Source: Ypsolopha sequella
Lineage: Eukaryota; Arthropoda; Insecta; Lepidoptera; Ypsolophidae
Direction of reading: 5' to 3'
DNA length: 64,000 nt
Assembly (NCBI GenBank): GCA_934047225.1
Contig: OW203985.1
Location: 11,239,501 to 11,303,500, forward strand
Below the pieces are notes generated by a model that had not been told where the DNA came from, did not search any database, and worked only from the letters and a program-made list of their open reading frames with translations. Made by a program: the position numbers and the translations under genes. Each line of letters starts with the position of its first letter. Positions within the stretch are counted from its first letter, which is position 1. Of the stretch, positions 1-11,118 are shown piece by piece.

Positions 1-540
1 CGAAAATGAGAATCCCTCATAGGACCTTCGACTTATTTTTTTTACAAAACTGTTATATAAAAGCCAAAAAAATAAATAAATATGACATATTTTATCAAAG
101 TCACGATACGAGAGCCACGTATAAGTTGCTTTACCAAACGAAATAAAACCTTTACCTAATAAAACTATAATAGTCAATCCCATCAACTCTTTCCTTATCT
201 TACTGGAAATCATTGAGGTTAACAATTTACGATCAGATAAAGTCTTGACTCAAAGAGCATTGAAATGATACCAAACGGTCGTAAAATCTATACTTTGTTG
301 TTGTCGTAAGCGGACCGATATCGACGATCAATAGTGATTGTGGAATAATACGGGGTTGTGTTATTGCAGACACAATGGTCAAATGTATTCATGTAAAAAT
401 AGCGGAGCCAGTTCCATTTTGTAAGGGCTTTTTGTAACAAACCATGCTGTTTCCTTTTAAATCCTTTGAAAATTGTTTTCCATGTAAAATTTCGGATTGT
501 AAACTATTTTCAACTCAAAGTCTGTTACAAAGTCCTGAGG
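1..540. other. No gene recognised
   Basis: AT-rich sequence with frequent stops in all frames and no recognisable coding, RNA or mobile-element signature. It leads directly into the degenerate ACTGCTAC repeat. Confidence 0.5.
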
Positions 541-790
541 CAACTGTTAAAATCCTTAAAAATCGGCTACAAAGGGCTACACAAACTGCTACAAATCCTA
601 ACAAAACTGCTACGAAGTGCTAATTTCTACAAATATACCTGAAAAGTCTGCTACGGTGAGATACGTAACTGCTACGAAATGATGTTAAAACTGCTACTAA
701 TGTTACAACACTGCTACGAAGGCCCACAAATTCTCACACAACTGCTACGCGAACTGATACAAATCTTTAAACAACTGGCCCACATGTATT
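541..790 (+). repeat. Degenerate ACTGCTAC repeat cluster
   Basis: The octamer CTGCTACR, usually as ACTGCTACGA or ACTGCTACAA, recurs at irregular spacing of about 18-50 bp, near positions 587, 605, 649, 667, 690, 709 and 740. Between copies lie short strings such as GCTACAAAG and GTTACAA. It looks like a decayed minisatellite or a simple motif that has spread. There is no coding frame through it. Confidence 0.5.
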
Positions 791-3283
791 AGTTTTGCGT
801 TTTTGCGTCTGTTACATAAATTATAAATCATATTATATATTAATTATAAATTATTAGTTTAGTTGTCCGCACGGTAACCTATATATCTAATGCCAAATTG
901 AAACACAAGCGACCTTATCTTGATAACTTTGTATTTTATTACTTTTTTGATGATTTGAATCTTTAAAGATGAATCCACTAAGCAAAAACAAAACTCCTAA
1001 GCATGTTACATACTTGCAAAGATTTACAGTCGCACACGTCCTTCATAAAACAAAAGGATCATAACAGAAGAAGCGTGAGAGACTCAATAAAACACGGTAT
1101 TTCCTAACAGTTGTTCCGTTCCGCCTGTAAATTAAAGTGTCACAAGATTTGTGGCTGGTACGTAACCTTAGCCATTTGATTTATAGCCCTGTTGTATCCT
1201 TTTGGAACCCTCGTCAGTCAATTGTACAATAAATAATCGTTTGGGACGTGACAACTACAATCGAGCTGGGTATTGTGACCATTGCCTGAATACGAATTGC
1301 TTCGTGACATTTACACTTTATTTTACAAGTGACGAGCTATTTCCTCAGCTAGAAAATGTTGGTGATTTAAGTGGGTTTACTGTTGATTATTAAACACTGT
1401 TTTTCTTAATAATTTCGCTGAATTATACAGTCAAATGGTTCTATTAAATAATATCAATAACCAAAATTTTAAAATAAAAAGGATTTTAGGTGGCTTAGAT
1501 CATCGTATCACCTGAAAAATATGCCTCATAATAGTGGCAATTTTAATATGAAATTGCTTTTTGGTAAGCAATACAAATTCTTTCGTAAGAAATTTCAAAG
1601 TATACTAAACATTTTATATACCTATATATGATAAATAATTAATTTAACAAAATTTTTATTAATATATTTTTAAAATCATAAGAAGAGTTTGGCTCTCCAA
1701 ACGGGCATGAACGTTAAAACTGCTGAACCTATTTGGATAGGGTTTTCACAGAAAATGAACAAGTATAGACAAACTAAAAAATGCAACTGAACAATGAACT
1801 ACAAGTAGTTCAAGACATAGTCACTGTAGCTAATTTTGAAAACATAAGTAATCTGAAGTGTAAAATTATATTTATCCTATCGTTATATCTATTTCCAGTG
1901 AAGTAATACAAGTTAATGCTTTTAGTTTAGTTCAATTCAGCCTCCAAATCAGCTTTTATGATTATTTATATATGTCGTGGCTAGATCGTAAAATATGAAA
2001 TCTAAAATCTGTCACCAATAGTCGAAAATAGGTGTGACAACGAACGAAGCGAAGCGGAGCGAGGAGGAGCGTGTTAGATTTACATGTAAATAATTTTGGG
2101 GAGCCGAGTAAAGCGGAGCGGAGCGATGCGACCCCCTAAGTTTTTACACAAATATGATATACCTGGGTAGATCATTATATGCCCAATTCTAAGATCTGCC
2201 AACGACATATATTAGAACTAGATAGCGCGATTCACTGAATATAAGGTGGTAATCGTGAGAAAAATTAAACACAGGTGTAACGTGCCGCGCACGAATCTTT
2301 CTTCCATTACCCATAGTTCTTCTGTACCAAATGAGTAATTATTTCCTCATTAACTAGACAAAGGGAGCTCAAGATAACTGTAAATAAATTGCCACAAGGT
2401 GCTCATTAGCTTGCGTGCTGCCACGGAAAAATATGGCTTCGAGATAAAACTTTGTGTTCTTCAGGTTAGATGTATTTGTTGGACCGTGTTTTGCGGCAAG
2501 ATATAATTACCGTTCTACTCTCTCGATCTGCATATTTGCATTTTTTGTTTGCAAAACTCGTAATACAAGTTTTTAAGAAAGATTCTAAGCACTATGCGGT
2601 TCAAATAAGAATGTGATTGGACCCGCACCTAACTTCACCTGATAACCATATCTCTATTTCGCTCTGTCTAGCGATGGCGTAAGGGAGACTACAGTAAAAT
2701 GGCGTTTTAACAGCCCTATTATAATTTTAAATGCAGAAAAAATAGTGAAATTGATGAATTATTTCTTCGAAACAAAAAACAAAATGTATGTTGTTTAGTA
2801 TATACGAGAATGCGGAAAAGAGAGGCAATGTAAATATTCAAATTTATAATAATGATCTGGATATTGTAAAATCATGTAAGTTTATACGATTTTATATAGA
2901 TGACCACTTAAGGTGGACCATACATATTGATTAACTGGTCTAAAGATTATCTTCAGTCTGTTTTTGTTTATAATCCTAATAAGAATATGAGGAAGAGGTT
3001 GTCAATTCAGGAAATTGGGGTGAGTTTTATCCATTTATGACAAACAGTATCGAATATTGGAAATCATTGGAAAAACAAACAAATAACAAGAAAGGGTTGT
3101 CGGTATTATGACGAATACAGCTATTGATGCACATTGCAAACCCCTCTTCAAACAACTTTGACTATTAACAATATTTAATATATTTGTTTTAAACATGGCT
3201 TTGTTTGTTAAGGAGAACCCAAACATATTTGAAATTCTCGGTTGTGGTCATAATTATAATACGCAAAGATAAGAAATACACAG
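791..3283. other. Intergenic, no gene; GCG-AGCG low-complexity patch
   Basis: No gene is supported here. The small ORF at 1202-1393 resembles no family I know and lacks flanking splice or start support. At 2040-2140 there are two GC-richer patches made of GCGAAGCGGAGCG-like strings (2043-2072 and 2105-2132), a low-complexity motif also seen near 14.35 and 43.14 kb in variant form. Confidence 0.4.
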
Positions 3284-3469
3284 TTGTCAATTGTGCAACA
3301 TAAGCACAAGCATTTCGAGATAAGTATTTCATATAGTGCAACAAAAATAAATAAATCATTACCACCAGAAGTAACAAAAGAACCGCGAATAAATGTATTC
3401 AAAGTAAAAGTTAAGGATTGGCTCAAAGATCAATGTATCTACGGTGTAAAAATGTTCTTTAGTTAAAGT
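3284..3469 (+). pseudogene. LINE 3' coding remnant (plus strand)
   Basis: A 60-codon open stretch reads like the extreme C-terminus of a non-LTR retrotransposon polyprotein: a YSATKINKSLPPEV segment followed by NVFKVKVKDWL. Many insect LINEs of the CR1/Jockey type end with a 'near-LP, then FK-x-K-hydrophobic' tail of this kind. No reverse-transcriptase core is visible upstream, so it is a 5'-truncated copy. It could be chance similarity, as the match is short. Confidence 0.4.
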
Positions 3470-4261
3470 TAGCCCTAGTTTGTAAGATACGACAAGACAA
3501 GAAATTCTGTAATAATTATTTCAAAAAATTATTATATTGTATTCGTCATTAAAATTTTTTTTACGTAAAGGGTTCAAAGTACCTTATTCATATAAAATAT
3601 TAATATTTTTTTCCTTTCTTTATTTAAAAAGAAATACACAAACTTCCAAATTCTTTTTGCGTAATTTTTCTGTACTGGAAAAATGTAGAATGTTTGAGTA
3701 TTTCTTTTAAAATAACGAAAGGAAATAAAAAATAATAAAAATCTGTCAAGGCTACTTTCATTTCTTTGCTCTATAAAAAAATATTTTAGTTTGTAGTTAG
3801 ATCAGTAGACTGATCATACTAGTTTCAAAGCCAAATTACGTTTTCCGTGATTTTACTGATCTTTCCGATTTTTTTCTCAATGATTGTGATGCTTGCGTCA
3901 AATCTGAAAAATTATAATATAGTTAAACCCCTTAACTACCTACACAAATTTTATTTGTTAAAAATATTTTGTTTTAATATGCTAAATTGTCCAAACGCGA
4001 AAGCATGTTTGGCGAAACGGACCCTTAATACCCGGTGTTATTGTAACGAGTGTATGTACAGAGAAACTTAAAAATTAGTTTCAAATCCAAATTCAAAATT
4101 GAAAATACAAAATAATTTATTTATGAGTCACAGGTTAGTAGTTATATAAATAGCAAGTACATTAGTTTCATCTCTCCGCGCTCTGCCACATGGCGTACAT
4201 TTGTACTCACAGAAAAATTTAAATATACACAATACATTCACATTTTAAACATAAATAATTA
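3470..4261. other. No gene recognised
   Basis: AT-rich spacer. The short ORF at 3847-4071 has no family resemblance and is probably chance. Confidence 0.45.
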
Positions 4262-4473
4262 TTACTTAATATGGAAATCAATATTGAATTTTGACTTTTT
4301 GTCTTTTAAATGATTATAATTACATAAAAAAAACAGTTACGTAATTTTTTTGTGAGATATATTTCGGGCTATTCGGGCCGATTGTGACTGATACCGGGCC
4401 CGAATGCCCCGAAATATATCTCAAAAAAAAATTATTTTACTGTTTTTTTTATGTAATTATAGTTACTTAATAT
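4262..4473. mobile_element. Hairpin element copy 1, long palindrome form
   Basis: A palindrome centred near 4395 carries CGAAATATATCTC at one side and its complement GAGATATATTTCG at the other, with CTGATACCGGGCCC in the middle. The arms extend outward through matched AT-rich sequence (ACATAAAAAAAACAG and its complement). An 11-bp direct repeat TTACTTAATAT lies on both sides (4262-4272 and 4463-4473), a likely target-site duplication that makes the insert 190 bp. It belongs with the copies at 10.3, 24.2, 26.2, 30.8 and 48.2 kb. Confidence 0.65.
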
Positions 4474-4720
4474 AGTAATTTGTAATTAACATGCAAATTG
4501 TAATAATTAAAATAACCTTTGGACTCATTGTGTATCGGATAAATATTCATTTACACCATTATAAAATTTTAGTCGAGGTAGAAGTTTTTTAGATGACTTT
4601 TAAACATTTGGATGTCTTCCGCATCTCTTATAGCCTTTGGTAACTTATTATAGATAGGGGTGCCATTCTAAGAACAATTTCACAATCGTCTACAGAGCGA
4701 CAGGGCTCTTTTAGCGCGTG
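4474..4720 (-). pseudogene. LINE 3' coding remnant (minus strand)
   Basis: Read on the minus strand, 4720 down to about 4570 encodes NGTPIYNKLPKAIRDAED followed by MFKSHLKNFYL and a stop. This is the characteristic end of Jockey/CR1-type LINE polyproteins (a near-YN-LP motif, then a FK-x-LK tail). Only the tail remains. It lies immediately beside hairpin element copy 1. Confidence 0.5.
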
Positions 4721-6299
4721 TATTGGTCGTGGTAAAAACCGGAACTAACACTGCTATCCTATCCCTTGTTGTACAGCTGCGCCCCCCTGTCACTGTCATC
4801 CACGCGCCAAAATATCCTTGTAGCACTGTATTTGTTTCGGACTTTTTTTTCTTACATGAAAATAAAAATATAAGAAAAAATATTTATTCTTTGCGAAACG
4901 TACAACAAGCATCCTATAAACTCTCTAGTTAAATAGATACATAGCTCAGGTTGTTTTTCTTTAAAAACACGGGAAACAGGGAACGTTAGGAAAATAAAGA
5001 CGCCTGCCCAGAGAACAAATGTTGCGGAAGTGAGCTCTATCAGGCTGAGCTACGAGACCCTCTTAAGGAAATGTTCAAGGAAGCGGAAGAAAAATTAAAC
5101 TCATGAAAATCGCTCCAGTAACACATAGAAAGCCTTAAGTCGGGTATGGAGGATGCATTTTCTCATGCTTGAACGCGATGGCTGCGTTTTGTCTGGATGA
5201 CCGGGTTTTCGGCGGGTGGTTCATTTTAAAACCATTATTTTGGCATTTTTATAGAAAAAACAATTAATAAATTTAAATCAGGATATGATGATCTACATAA
5301 AATCCATTTACACGTTTCGTATATTATGTTGAAAATAAAATAAAGTAGTTGACCGGACGGCCATTACAATGAAACCTATCTCACAAAAAAACACCAACAA
5401 TCCACTTTTTTGGGGCACCCTATATTCACTAGCTTTAAAAACTTCTGGACGGCGATTCTGGTAAGTGTAAAAAATTTGTTATGGCAGATTTCGAATGATT
5501 TTGATTTCGAGTGACTTTACAAGGGATTTTGAACAGAAATGATTGATTTTTCTGCTTTCGCAATATTTGCGCGCGCGCTAAAATTGCTTTCTAGGTGGCT
5601 ATTCTGGCATTATTTTTCACAAGCAACATCAATCATTCGACTTTTATTTATTGTGTGATAAATACCATGCGATATAAAGTTCAATGACTAAAACCTTGTC
5701 CAATAAAGATTACAAAATGTAAGGAATACAAACTTTAGGTTTTTAATAGAGAAAATCTTACACACATTCTTAGAAAACCTGTTTTAATATCACATGAAAT
5801 CTGCTTTCGCAATAAGGCGCAATTAGGCACTTTTTTCATAATAACGGTTTAAACTTTATTCCATACAAAATGAATGGGATTTTTTTTTCATCTTGACTAT
5901 CTCTAACGGAATCTGTTTGTAATACAATATCAAAATAGTGTGATTGGAGTTTTTTTTTTTTTTGAGTAGCTCATGTTTTAACCCAGCTAGATCAGATACT
6001 AGAAATTATTACTCACCCGAAATATTTGGAAGGTAAGTAGATAATATTGGGTAAAACTCACTGCTAATTCACAACGGAGAGTTTCCTAACAAACTTTACT
6101 TGCTTGTAATAAAGCTGCGTTAAAGTTCAACTTTACATTCAAAATGAATGTTCGAGATTTAAGGGGCAGCATAATGTAAAAGTTAATTTTAATCCTTTCT
6201 CCATCCGCCACTATCTCGTTATCCGGTCTCCGAGGAATTCGATGCGCTTTTCGAAGGGTTTCGCTAGGCTTTCAGCTAAGGGACTATAGAACGAGTTTC
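4721..6299. other. Intergenic, no gene; possible tRNA-like A box
   Basis: No gene is supported. On the minus strand near 5063-5033 the string GTAGCTCAGCCTGATAGAGC resembles a Pol III A box followed by the D-arm of a tRNA, as in a SINE head, but I could not find a matching B box. The remainder is AT-rich with several T runs. Confidence 0.35.
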
Positions 6300-6530
6300 T
6301 TTTATATTAATACCAGCTTTGGCCCGCGGCTTCACCCACGCTGATTTCGTTTGCATTTTCCAGGGATAAAAAGTAGCCTATGTCACTCTCCAGCTCATAA
6401 ACTATCTCTATGCAAAAAATCACGTCAATTAGCTGCATTGCTGCGTGAAAAAAGGACAAACCAACTAGCCAACAAACCAACAGACACACTTTCGCATTTT
6501 TAATAGGGGTACGGGTGTTATAAAAACGTT
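6300..6530 (-). repeat. Lepidopteran dispersed repeat (GCGAAAGTGTG type)
   Basis: Read on the minus strand it runs from ATGCGAAAGTGTGTCTGT through TAGTTTATGAGCTGGAGAG and GGCTACTTTTTATCCC to AAGCCGCGGGC near 6310. I recognise this order of motifs from a very common lepidopteran dispersed repeat. Related or partial copies occur at 14948-15614, 31018-31258 and 31495-31806. The 60-codon minus ORF across it is incidental. Confidence 0.6.
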
Positions 6531-6544
6531 CTAAGCACAGACAT

Positions 6545-6680
6545 AAGCTGAGTGTTAAGATGATGTTGCAGAAGCTGGAAACTGTTACTCAGCCATACGA
6601 ACAACTTTTACTATGGATTCCAACACCCAAATCGCAAAAAAAAAAAAAACAGCTGATCTATAGAAAAGTTACATACCTAC
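6545..6680 (+). repeat. Dispersed repeat, copy paired with 32.5 kb
   Basis: The segment from GTGTTAAGATGATGTTGC to CAGCTGATCTATAGAAAAGT matches, in inverted orientation, 32510-32650 near the FAM174-like gene. Both contain CAACAACTTTTA-like and GAAAAGTTACAT strings in the same order. The A run at about 6640-6652 corresponds to the T run at 32.55 kb. Confidence 0.55.
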
Positions 6681-6689
6681 CTATTTAAC

Positions 6690-7231
6690 CAAAATGTATG
6701 AAACCATTGTTTTTATGTACACTTTTTTAATGGTATACTCTTATAAACGCAATGCTTTCAATTATCTAATAAAAAGCTATAAAAAGTAAATATCATCTGT
6801 ATTGATATAATAAGTATTGATTTAATAAATATAACCTCAACCAAATAAATTTAGAAAAAAACAAGCTGCTTCCACATTTACACATCATCGTGCGGAACGC
6901 TAATGCTGATCCTACCTCTGCTATTATCTCGTTTTAAACCATTTTTACTTATTCCTCGACTCGTACATTTCCAGATAGTAATTAAAATGCTTGCAATAAC
7001 TCAAACAGACTGCACAAAAAGACAATCAAAATATTTTCGTTCATTATGGTGCTTTACATTCTATATTTTGCGTTTTTTGTTTTGTTTTAGTCCGAGTGCC
7101 GTAAACAAAGAATTGTGTTTTTAACTCTTGATATAAGTACAATCGTCTTTAGCTAAAACTACTTATTTTTTACCATCTTAACCCTCTTGATTCTCATTAT
7201 CACTAAAACAATAGATTGCAATCCAACTCCT
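6690..7231. other. No gene recognised
   Basis: AT-rich spacer. The 73-codon plus ORF at 6903-7124 resembles no known family and has no start context worth noting. Confidence 0.4.
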
Positions 7232-7440
7232 CTGTATCTTTAGTTGCCAACTGGACTGGGCGCCTATCATCAAAAACATAGATAAAGACTGAACTTTCAA
7301 AATTGCCTTTATTAGGTATTAAACTATTTACGATCTGTGTCGTCACTTCAAATACAAACATATCCTTAGACAATCAGAATTCGATAGTAAATATGTTTTT
7401 GATGACAGGCACCCAGTCCAGATGGCAACTAAAGATACAG
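7232..7440. repeat. Inverted-repeat hairpin, about 49-bp arms (MITE-like)
   Basis: The left arm 7232-7280 begins CTGTATCTTTAGTTGCCA and the right arm 7392-7440 is its reverse complement with only a few mismatches, including CTGGACTGGG(C/T)GCC and ATCAAAAACATA. The loop is about 110 bp. This is the form of a small non-autonomous DNA element. No clean target duplication was seen. Confidence 0.65.
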
Positions 7441-7443
7441 GCC

Positions 7444-8255
7444 CTCAGGCCGTTACTAGGACCCATGTTACAGACATGACATGAAGTTCAGACCTAATAG
7501 AGAAGGGATGGGTCTTGTATTTGAATCCTATAATGTTAAGTTAATACCGGAATCACTTTCTATCGCAAACAGCTACAGCTATATTGTACGGGTCTGTAAC
7601 GATTACTGGAAGGTTACGTGCACTTCGGCACACTACGTGCAGTCTAAACAGGATACAGGATTTGACAGGATATACAAGAAGCCTAATTTATTTTTTCCAC
7701 TGACCATGTTTTGCGAACAATCAATTCTTACAGACGATTAAATGCGATGTTGAAGAGAATAAATATTTAAAATCTTACAGGAACATGTAAAAAATACCAG
7801 TAAATGTTAAAAGTTGAAAACCGAAAGAAAAGCAATTGCGAACTTTAACCAATTTGCCAGAATAAAGAAAGTTTCAATCAAAGTTACAAGAAACACAAAC
7901 TGAAAGAGTTTCGGAGAGCTCTGCACACCTTCAGCAAACATTACCTTTCAAACCCGAGAGCGTGTAACATCGGACACATTTTAACTCTTTCGTTGACGCG
8001 ATTATGTGCGAATTTCTACGATTTGCTGAAAACTTTTTTTTTTATGCTCATTTAACTTTAAATAAAAATAGAAAGTAAACCTAACTAATCAAAATATGTA
8101 CATAAATCTAGTAAATTAACAGATTTAAGGAGCTCCAACAGTTTTACATTGGATTCAGTTCCTTCAATGTAGATGGTTAAAATTTAAAAATAATTAACGT
8201 TGTTTTTGACTTAAGACAATTATTAATTACACTTTATAAATAAACATAGTTTCAA
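7444..8255. other. No supported gene; one 86-codon ORF of unknown status
   Basis: An ORF at 7481-7741 (plus, 86 codons) has mixed composition with several Tyr and Cys residues. It lacks a signal peptide, a known domain or splice context, and begins just beyond the MITE-like hairpin. I do not recognise it and would not annotate it as a gene without transcript evidence. The rest is AT-rich. Confidence 0.3.
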
Positions 8256-8400
8256 TCTTCTTTTATCAATCAATCAATCAATCAGTCAATCAATCAATCA
8301 ATCAAAAGTTTATTTGTCCGAAAGCATGGTACAAAAGTTTTTACGTTAAATGTTACATGTACATGTTAGTTCCAATGCTATCTGCCAGGCCAGCATACAA
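8256..8400 (-). repeat. Retroposon 3' tail with (TTGA)n
   Basis: On the minus strand the sequence runs into GGACAAATAAACTTTTGA and then a (TTGA)n tail (plus-strand 8267-8303, (TCAA)n). A poly(A)-like signal followed by a short tandem tail marks the 3' end of a non-LTR element. Only a short piece of body is present. Confidence 0.5.
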
Positions 8401-8461
8401 ATATTTTAAAGTAATCAATTACACTTAATTGTAGATGTAGATGTGTATATTTCAAAACGTA

Positions 8462-8620
8462 CTAACATATTCAAATTCAAATCAAATTCAAATTCAAATT
8501 CAAATTTATTTATTTACAGTTTAAAAACAAAGATTGGCGTTCTCTAGTCCCCACAGTAGGATTCCCTGGGTGGTGGGGACTAGCTTCCTTTACTCGTCTC
8601 ATAAATTTGGTGTTCCATGC
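8462..8620 (-). repeat. Second retroposon 3' tail with (AATTTG)n
   Basis: On the minus strand, a body containing GGGACTAGAGAACGCC leads into AATAAATAAATTTG and repeated AATTTG units (plus 8466-8508). This is another truncated LINE or SINE end, in the same orientation as its neighbour. Confidence 0.5.
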
Positions 8621-9209
8621 TGCATTATACAAAATCAAAAACACAGATCTTAGCTATAATAAATTACTCAGTTACCATTAATTACATTAAATTTAAAATT
8701 ATAATAAATTGATTAAAATATGAATTTACATCTAATATGAATTATGTTACTGAATTAAAATTAAATAAAAATTAAGTTAAAAATGTCAATCAAATTATAA
8801 ATTAATCACAGAATTAAGATAAAAAAAAAATTATTAAGATACAAAATTAGGATTACAAAATAAAAATAAAAATAAAAATAAATAAAATAATTTAACATAA
8901 ATTAAATTAAACCAATTATTTACAATTTAATTTTAATAAAGCATGAATACCACAAAAAAGCGATTCAGTTTCCATATTTTAAAACCGTTTGAAACGAAAC
9001 CAACACAAGCAGAAATTTACTAAAAAGAAACCATTTTTATTACATAATTATAGTTTATTTTATTCCCTAATGTAGCCGCGACATAAAAATAACTGAAGTT
9101 TTGCGTGCGCGATATCTGATTATAGCAGGATAGACAGTTAAAAACAAAAGCGTTAGAACAGGACTGAATTTTAGCGTTGTGCAGCCCCTTAAGACCATTA
9201 AATAAAGAA
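8621..9209. other. No gene; AT-rich
   Basis: Strongly A/T biased with AATAAA-like runs (8855-8890). Nothing recognised. Confidence 0.45.
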
Positions 9210-9240
9210 AGGTCAAGGTCACCGAGGTCAACCGATCGGT
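9210..9240 (+). promoter_or_regulatory. Cluster of three AGGTCA half-sites
   Basis: AGGTCA occurs at 9210-9215, 9216-9221 and 9225-9230, giving a zero-spaced pair and a pair spaced by three. The overlap creates TCAAGGTCA, the extended half-site bound by FTZ-F1/ERR-type nuclear receptors. A perfect 10-bp palindrome ACCGATCGGT follows at 9231-9240. No gene lies nearby in the window, so function is inferred only from motif identity. Confidence 0.35.
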
Positions 9241-10302
9241 TGAGGTATAACTTGACTGGTATGAGGATTTTATAAATGAGTTACTAAGAATTTGGCCTTA
9301 TTTTAGGTACATATACCTCGCTTTTTCTTGTTTGCTTCACTGCTCTATGTTCTTACATTGTCAAAGGAAAAAAAAAACTCCTTATTCTGAGGTTTTTCTA
9401 GATACTTTGTATATGTGTATAATAAACACAATAAATCGCTAAAATCAATAATGAAATAAAATAATGGAATTTATTAAAATATAAATGAAATAACGGAATA
9501 AATTGATCTTTGAATGCAAATTGTGACTACTGTACATTTTATAAAATACATAAAATCAAGAAGTAAATAATATAATAATAATAATTCCTGAAATAAAGCA
9601 AACGAATATAATTATGTAGAAATAAATATACATCACATTATTACATTTTCATGTGGCTGACTGTACAAAATGTGTGATGGAGGTGGCCTGAATGTTGGGA
9701 AAATTGGACACTGTATGCTTATGACATTACGAAAATTCAGTCCCGCTCATTGCAAGAAAAGGAAAATTTAATGCGGAAAACCCTTTATTTTTTCCAAAGA
9801 TCTCAATATAAAATGCTAGGATCTGAATATATATGCTACTGGTATACTAGCGACATGCCCCAGCTACGTACGGTAGATTTAATCTTGTAAGGAATTCCTT
9901 GAGATAACGTTGAGACTTGAAATGTTGTAGTAATACTTATGGTTTATTCAGTGTAAGCCATGTAAGCGCTTTAAAATCATAGTCTTTTAAATATTTCTAT
10001 AGATTAAAATGTGAATATGTTATATTGTACATATGTATAAGCTTCCTTGTGATATGGTCTAAATGACGTGAAAACTGCATTAAAATCCACTTTGAATTTC
10101 AAAAGTTGTAAACGACTTTGTGAAACAAATACACAGATAACGGACTGCGACTTTGTTTCATATTAATTAGGGATAAATGTTTCTTTATTTAAATACAATA
10201 AGTAATTACATAAAAAAATATATATTTATACATATATACTTACACCTAAAATTAAAACTAAATAATCCTATAATTAATTATTAATTACTTGACTTAATTC
10301 CA
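9241..10302. other. No gene recognised
   Basis: AT-rich spacer. At 9656-9672 a 17-mer GCTGACTGTACAAAATG is the exact reverse complement of the loop region of the hairpin at 22.4 kb, so a fragment of the same repeat may be here. Confidence 0.4.
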
Positions 10303-10336
10303 CTGACGCCGACTTTACAAGTCGAAATATATCTGG
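10303..10336 (+). repeat. Hairpin element copy 2 (core)
   Basis: The core reads CTGACGCCG, then CGACTT, a short loop, AAGTCG and AAATATATCT. The flanks match the other five copies while the stem is a different self-complementary pair. The ends of the element in the AT-rich surroundings could not be fixed. Confidence 0.55.
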
Positions 10337-10551
10337 AAATTATTATTATAACAAAGTATTTTTATATAAATAAATATATAGTATAAACTGAATAAAAAAA
10401 CAAATAAGTTCTCTTTAATATTTAATTCACCCCCTATAATTACTGAAAACTTAAACTAAATACCTAAAAATGTATATATTTTAAAATAAACTAAATGTAA
10501 AAAATTATCAATGTCATTATCAATATCAATATCAATATCAATTTATCAATG

Positions 10552-10770
10552 TCACAGACGGTGTGCGGGAGAGTACCCTCTAGGGATGAAAATAATAGTA
10601 CCCGGCAGTAAATAATGCACACCGGCTATCTTCGGCTTCGCAGAGAGCCGCGCTGTCTCTACTTCGTGCGACAGAGATGACGCTACGATACGATGTGCAT
10701 TATTTACTGCCAGGACCTGTAAGCTTATTATCAGTAGCAGAATACAAGTGGTCAGCATAAGTTTGTACAT
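10552..10770 (-). CDS. Possible small secreted protein (72 codons)
   Basis: The ATG at 10770 opens a 72-residue ORF. Its first 21 residues (MYKLMLTTCILLLIISLQVLA) form a good signal peptide: Lys at position 3, a long hydrophobic core and an Ala-type cleavage end. The remaining 50 residues have no Cys and no domain I recognise. A T run ending in AG precedes the ATG, so it could be an exon start. Against it, the ORF is crossed by an 18-bp perfect inverted repeat (GGCAGTAAATAATGCACA at 10603-10620 and its complement near 10695-10712), which suggests repeat-derived sequence. Low confidence. Confidence 0.3.
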   Translation of the reverse strand: MYKLMLTTCILLLIISLQVLAVNNAHRIVASSLSHEVETARLSAKPKIAGVHYLLPGTIIFIPRGYSPAHRL

Positions 10771-11118
10771 GCTAAAAAAAACAATTTTGAAAAACTCCTA
10801 TCTAACTAGTAAATAATATATTCGCTCCTAAATCTAACTTGCGTGGAAAACTATGGCATAAAAATAAATAGGCAATATTTTCCACTAAAAGCGGTACAAA
10901 TCTTTCTACTCTGGCACCAGTACAAAGTAGCTAATGCATCATGTCTCATTATTTATTTGCTTCTCAAAGTTTCCAAGAAAACTGAACAAGAAAAAAGGGG
11001 GAAACTTGGAAGCCACCGCTTTTCACATTATCTACATTTGAAAAGTTGTGAGACCAAGAACGTACCATCGTGAAAACTGCGCTCTTCCACTCGTATTCGA
11101 TTACCAGCAAATGCCACG
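10771..11118. other. No gene recognised
   Basis: Short overlapping ORFs on both strands, none with a family resemblance. Confidence 0.4.

Noticed and set aside
8855..8900. Poly(A) signal cluster of a host gene
   Set aside because: AATAAA-like strings occur in A-rich low-complexity DNA with no upstream coding sequence on either strand.
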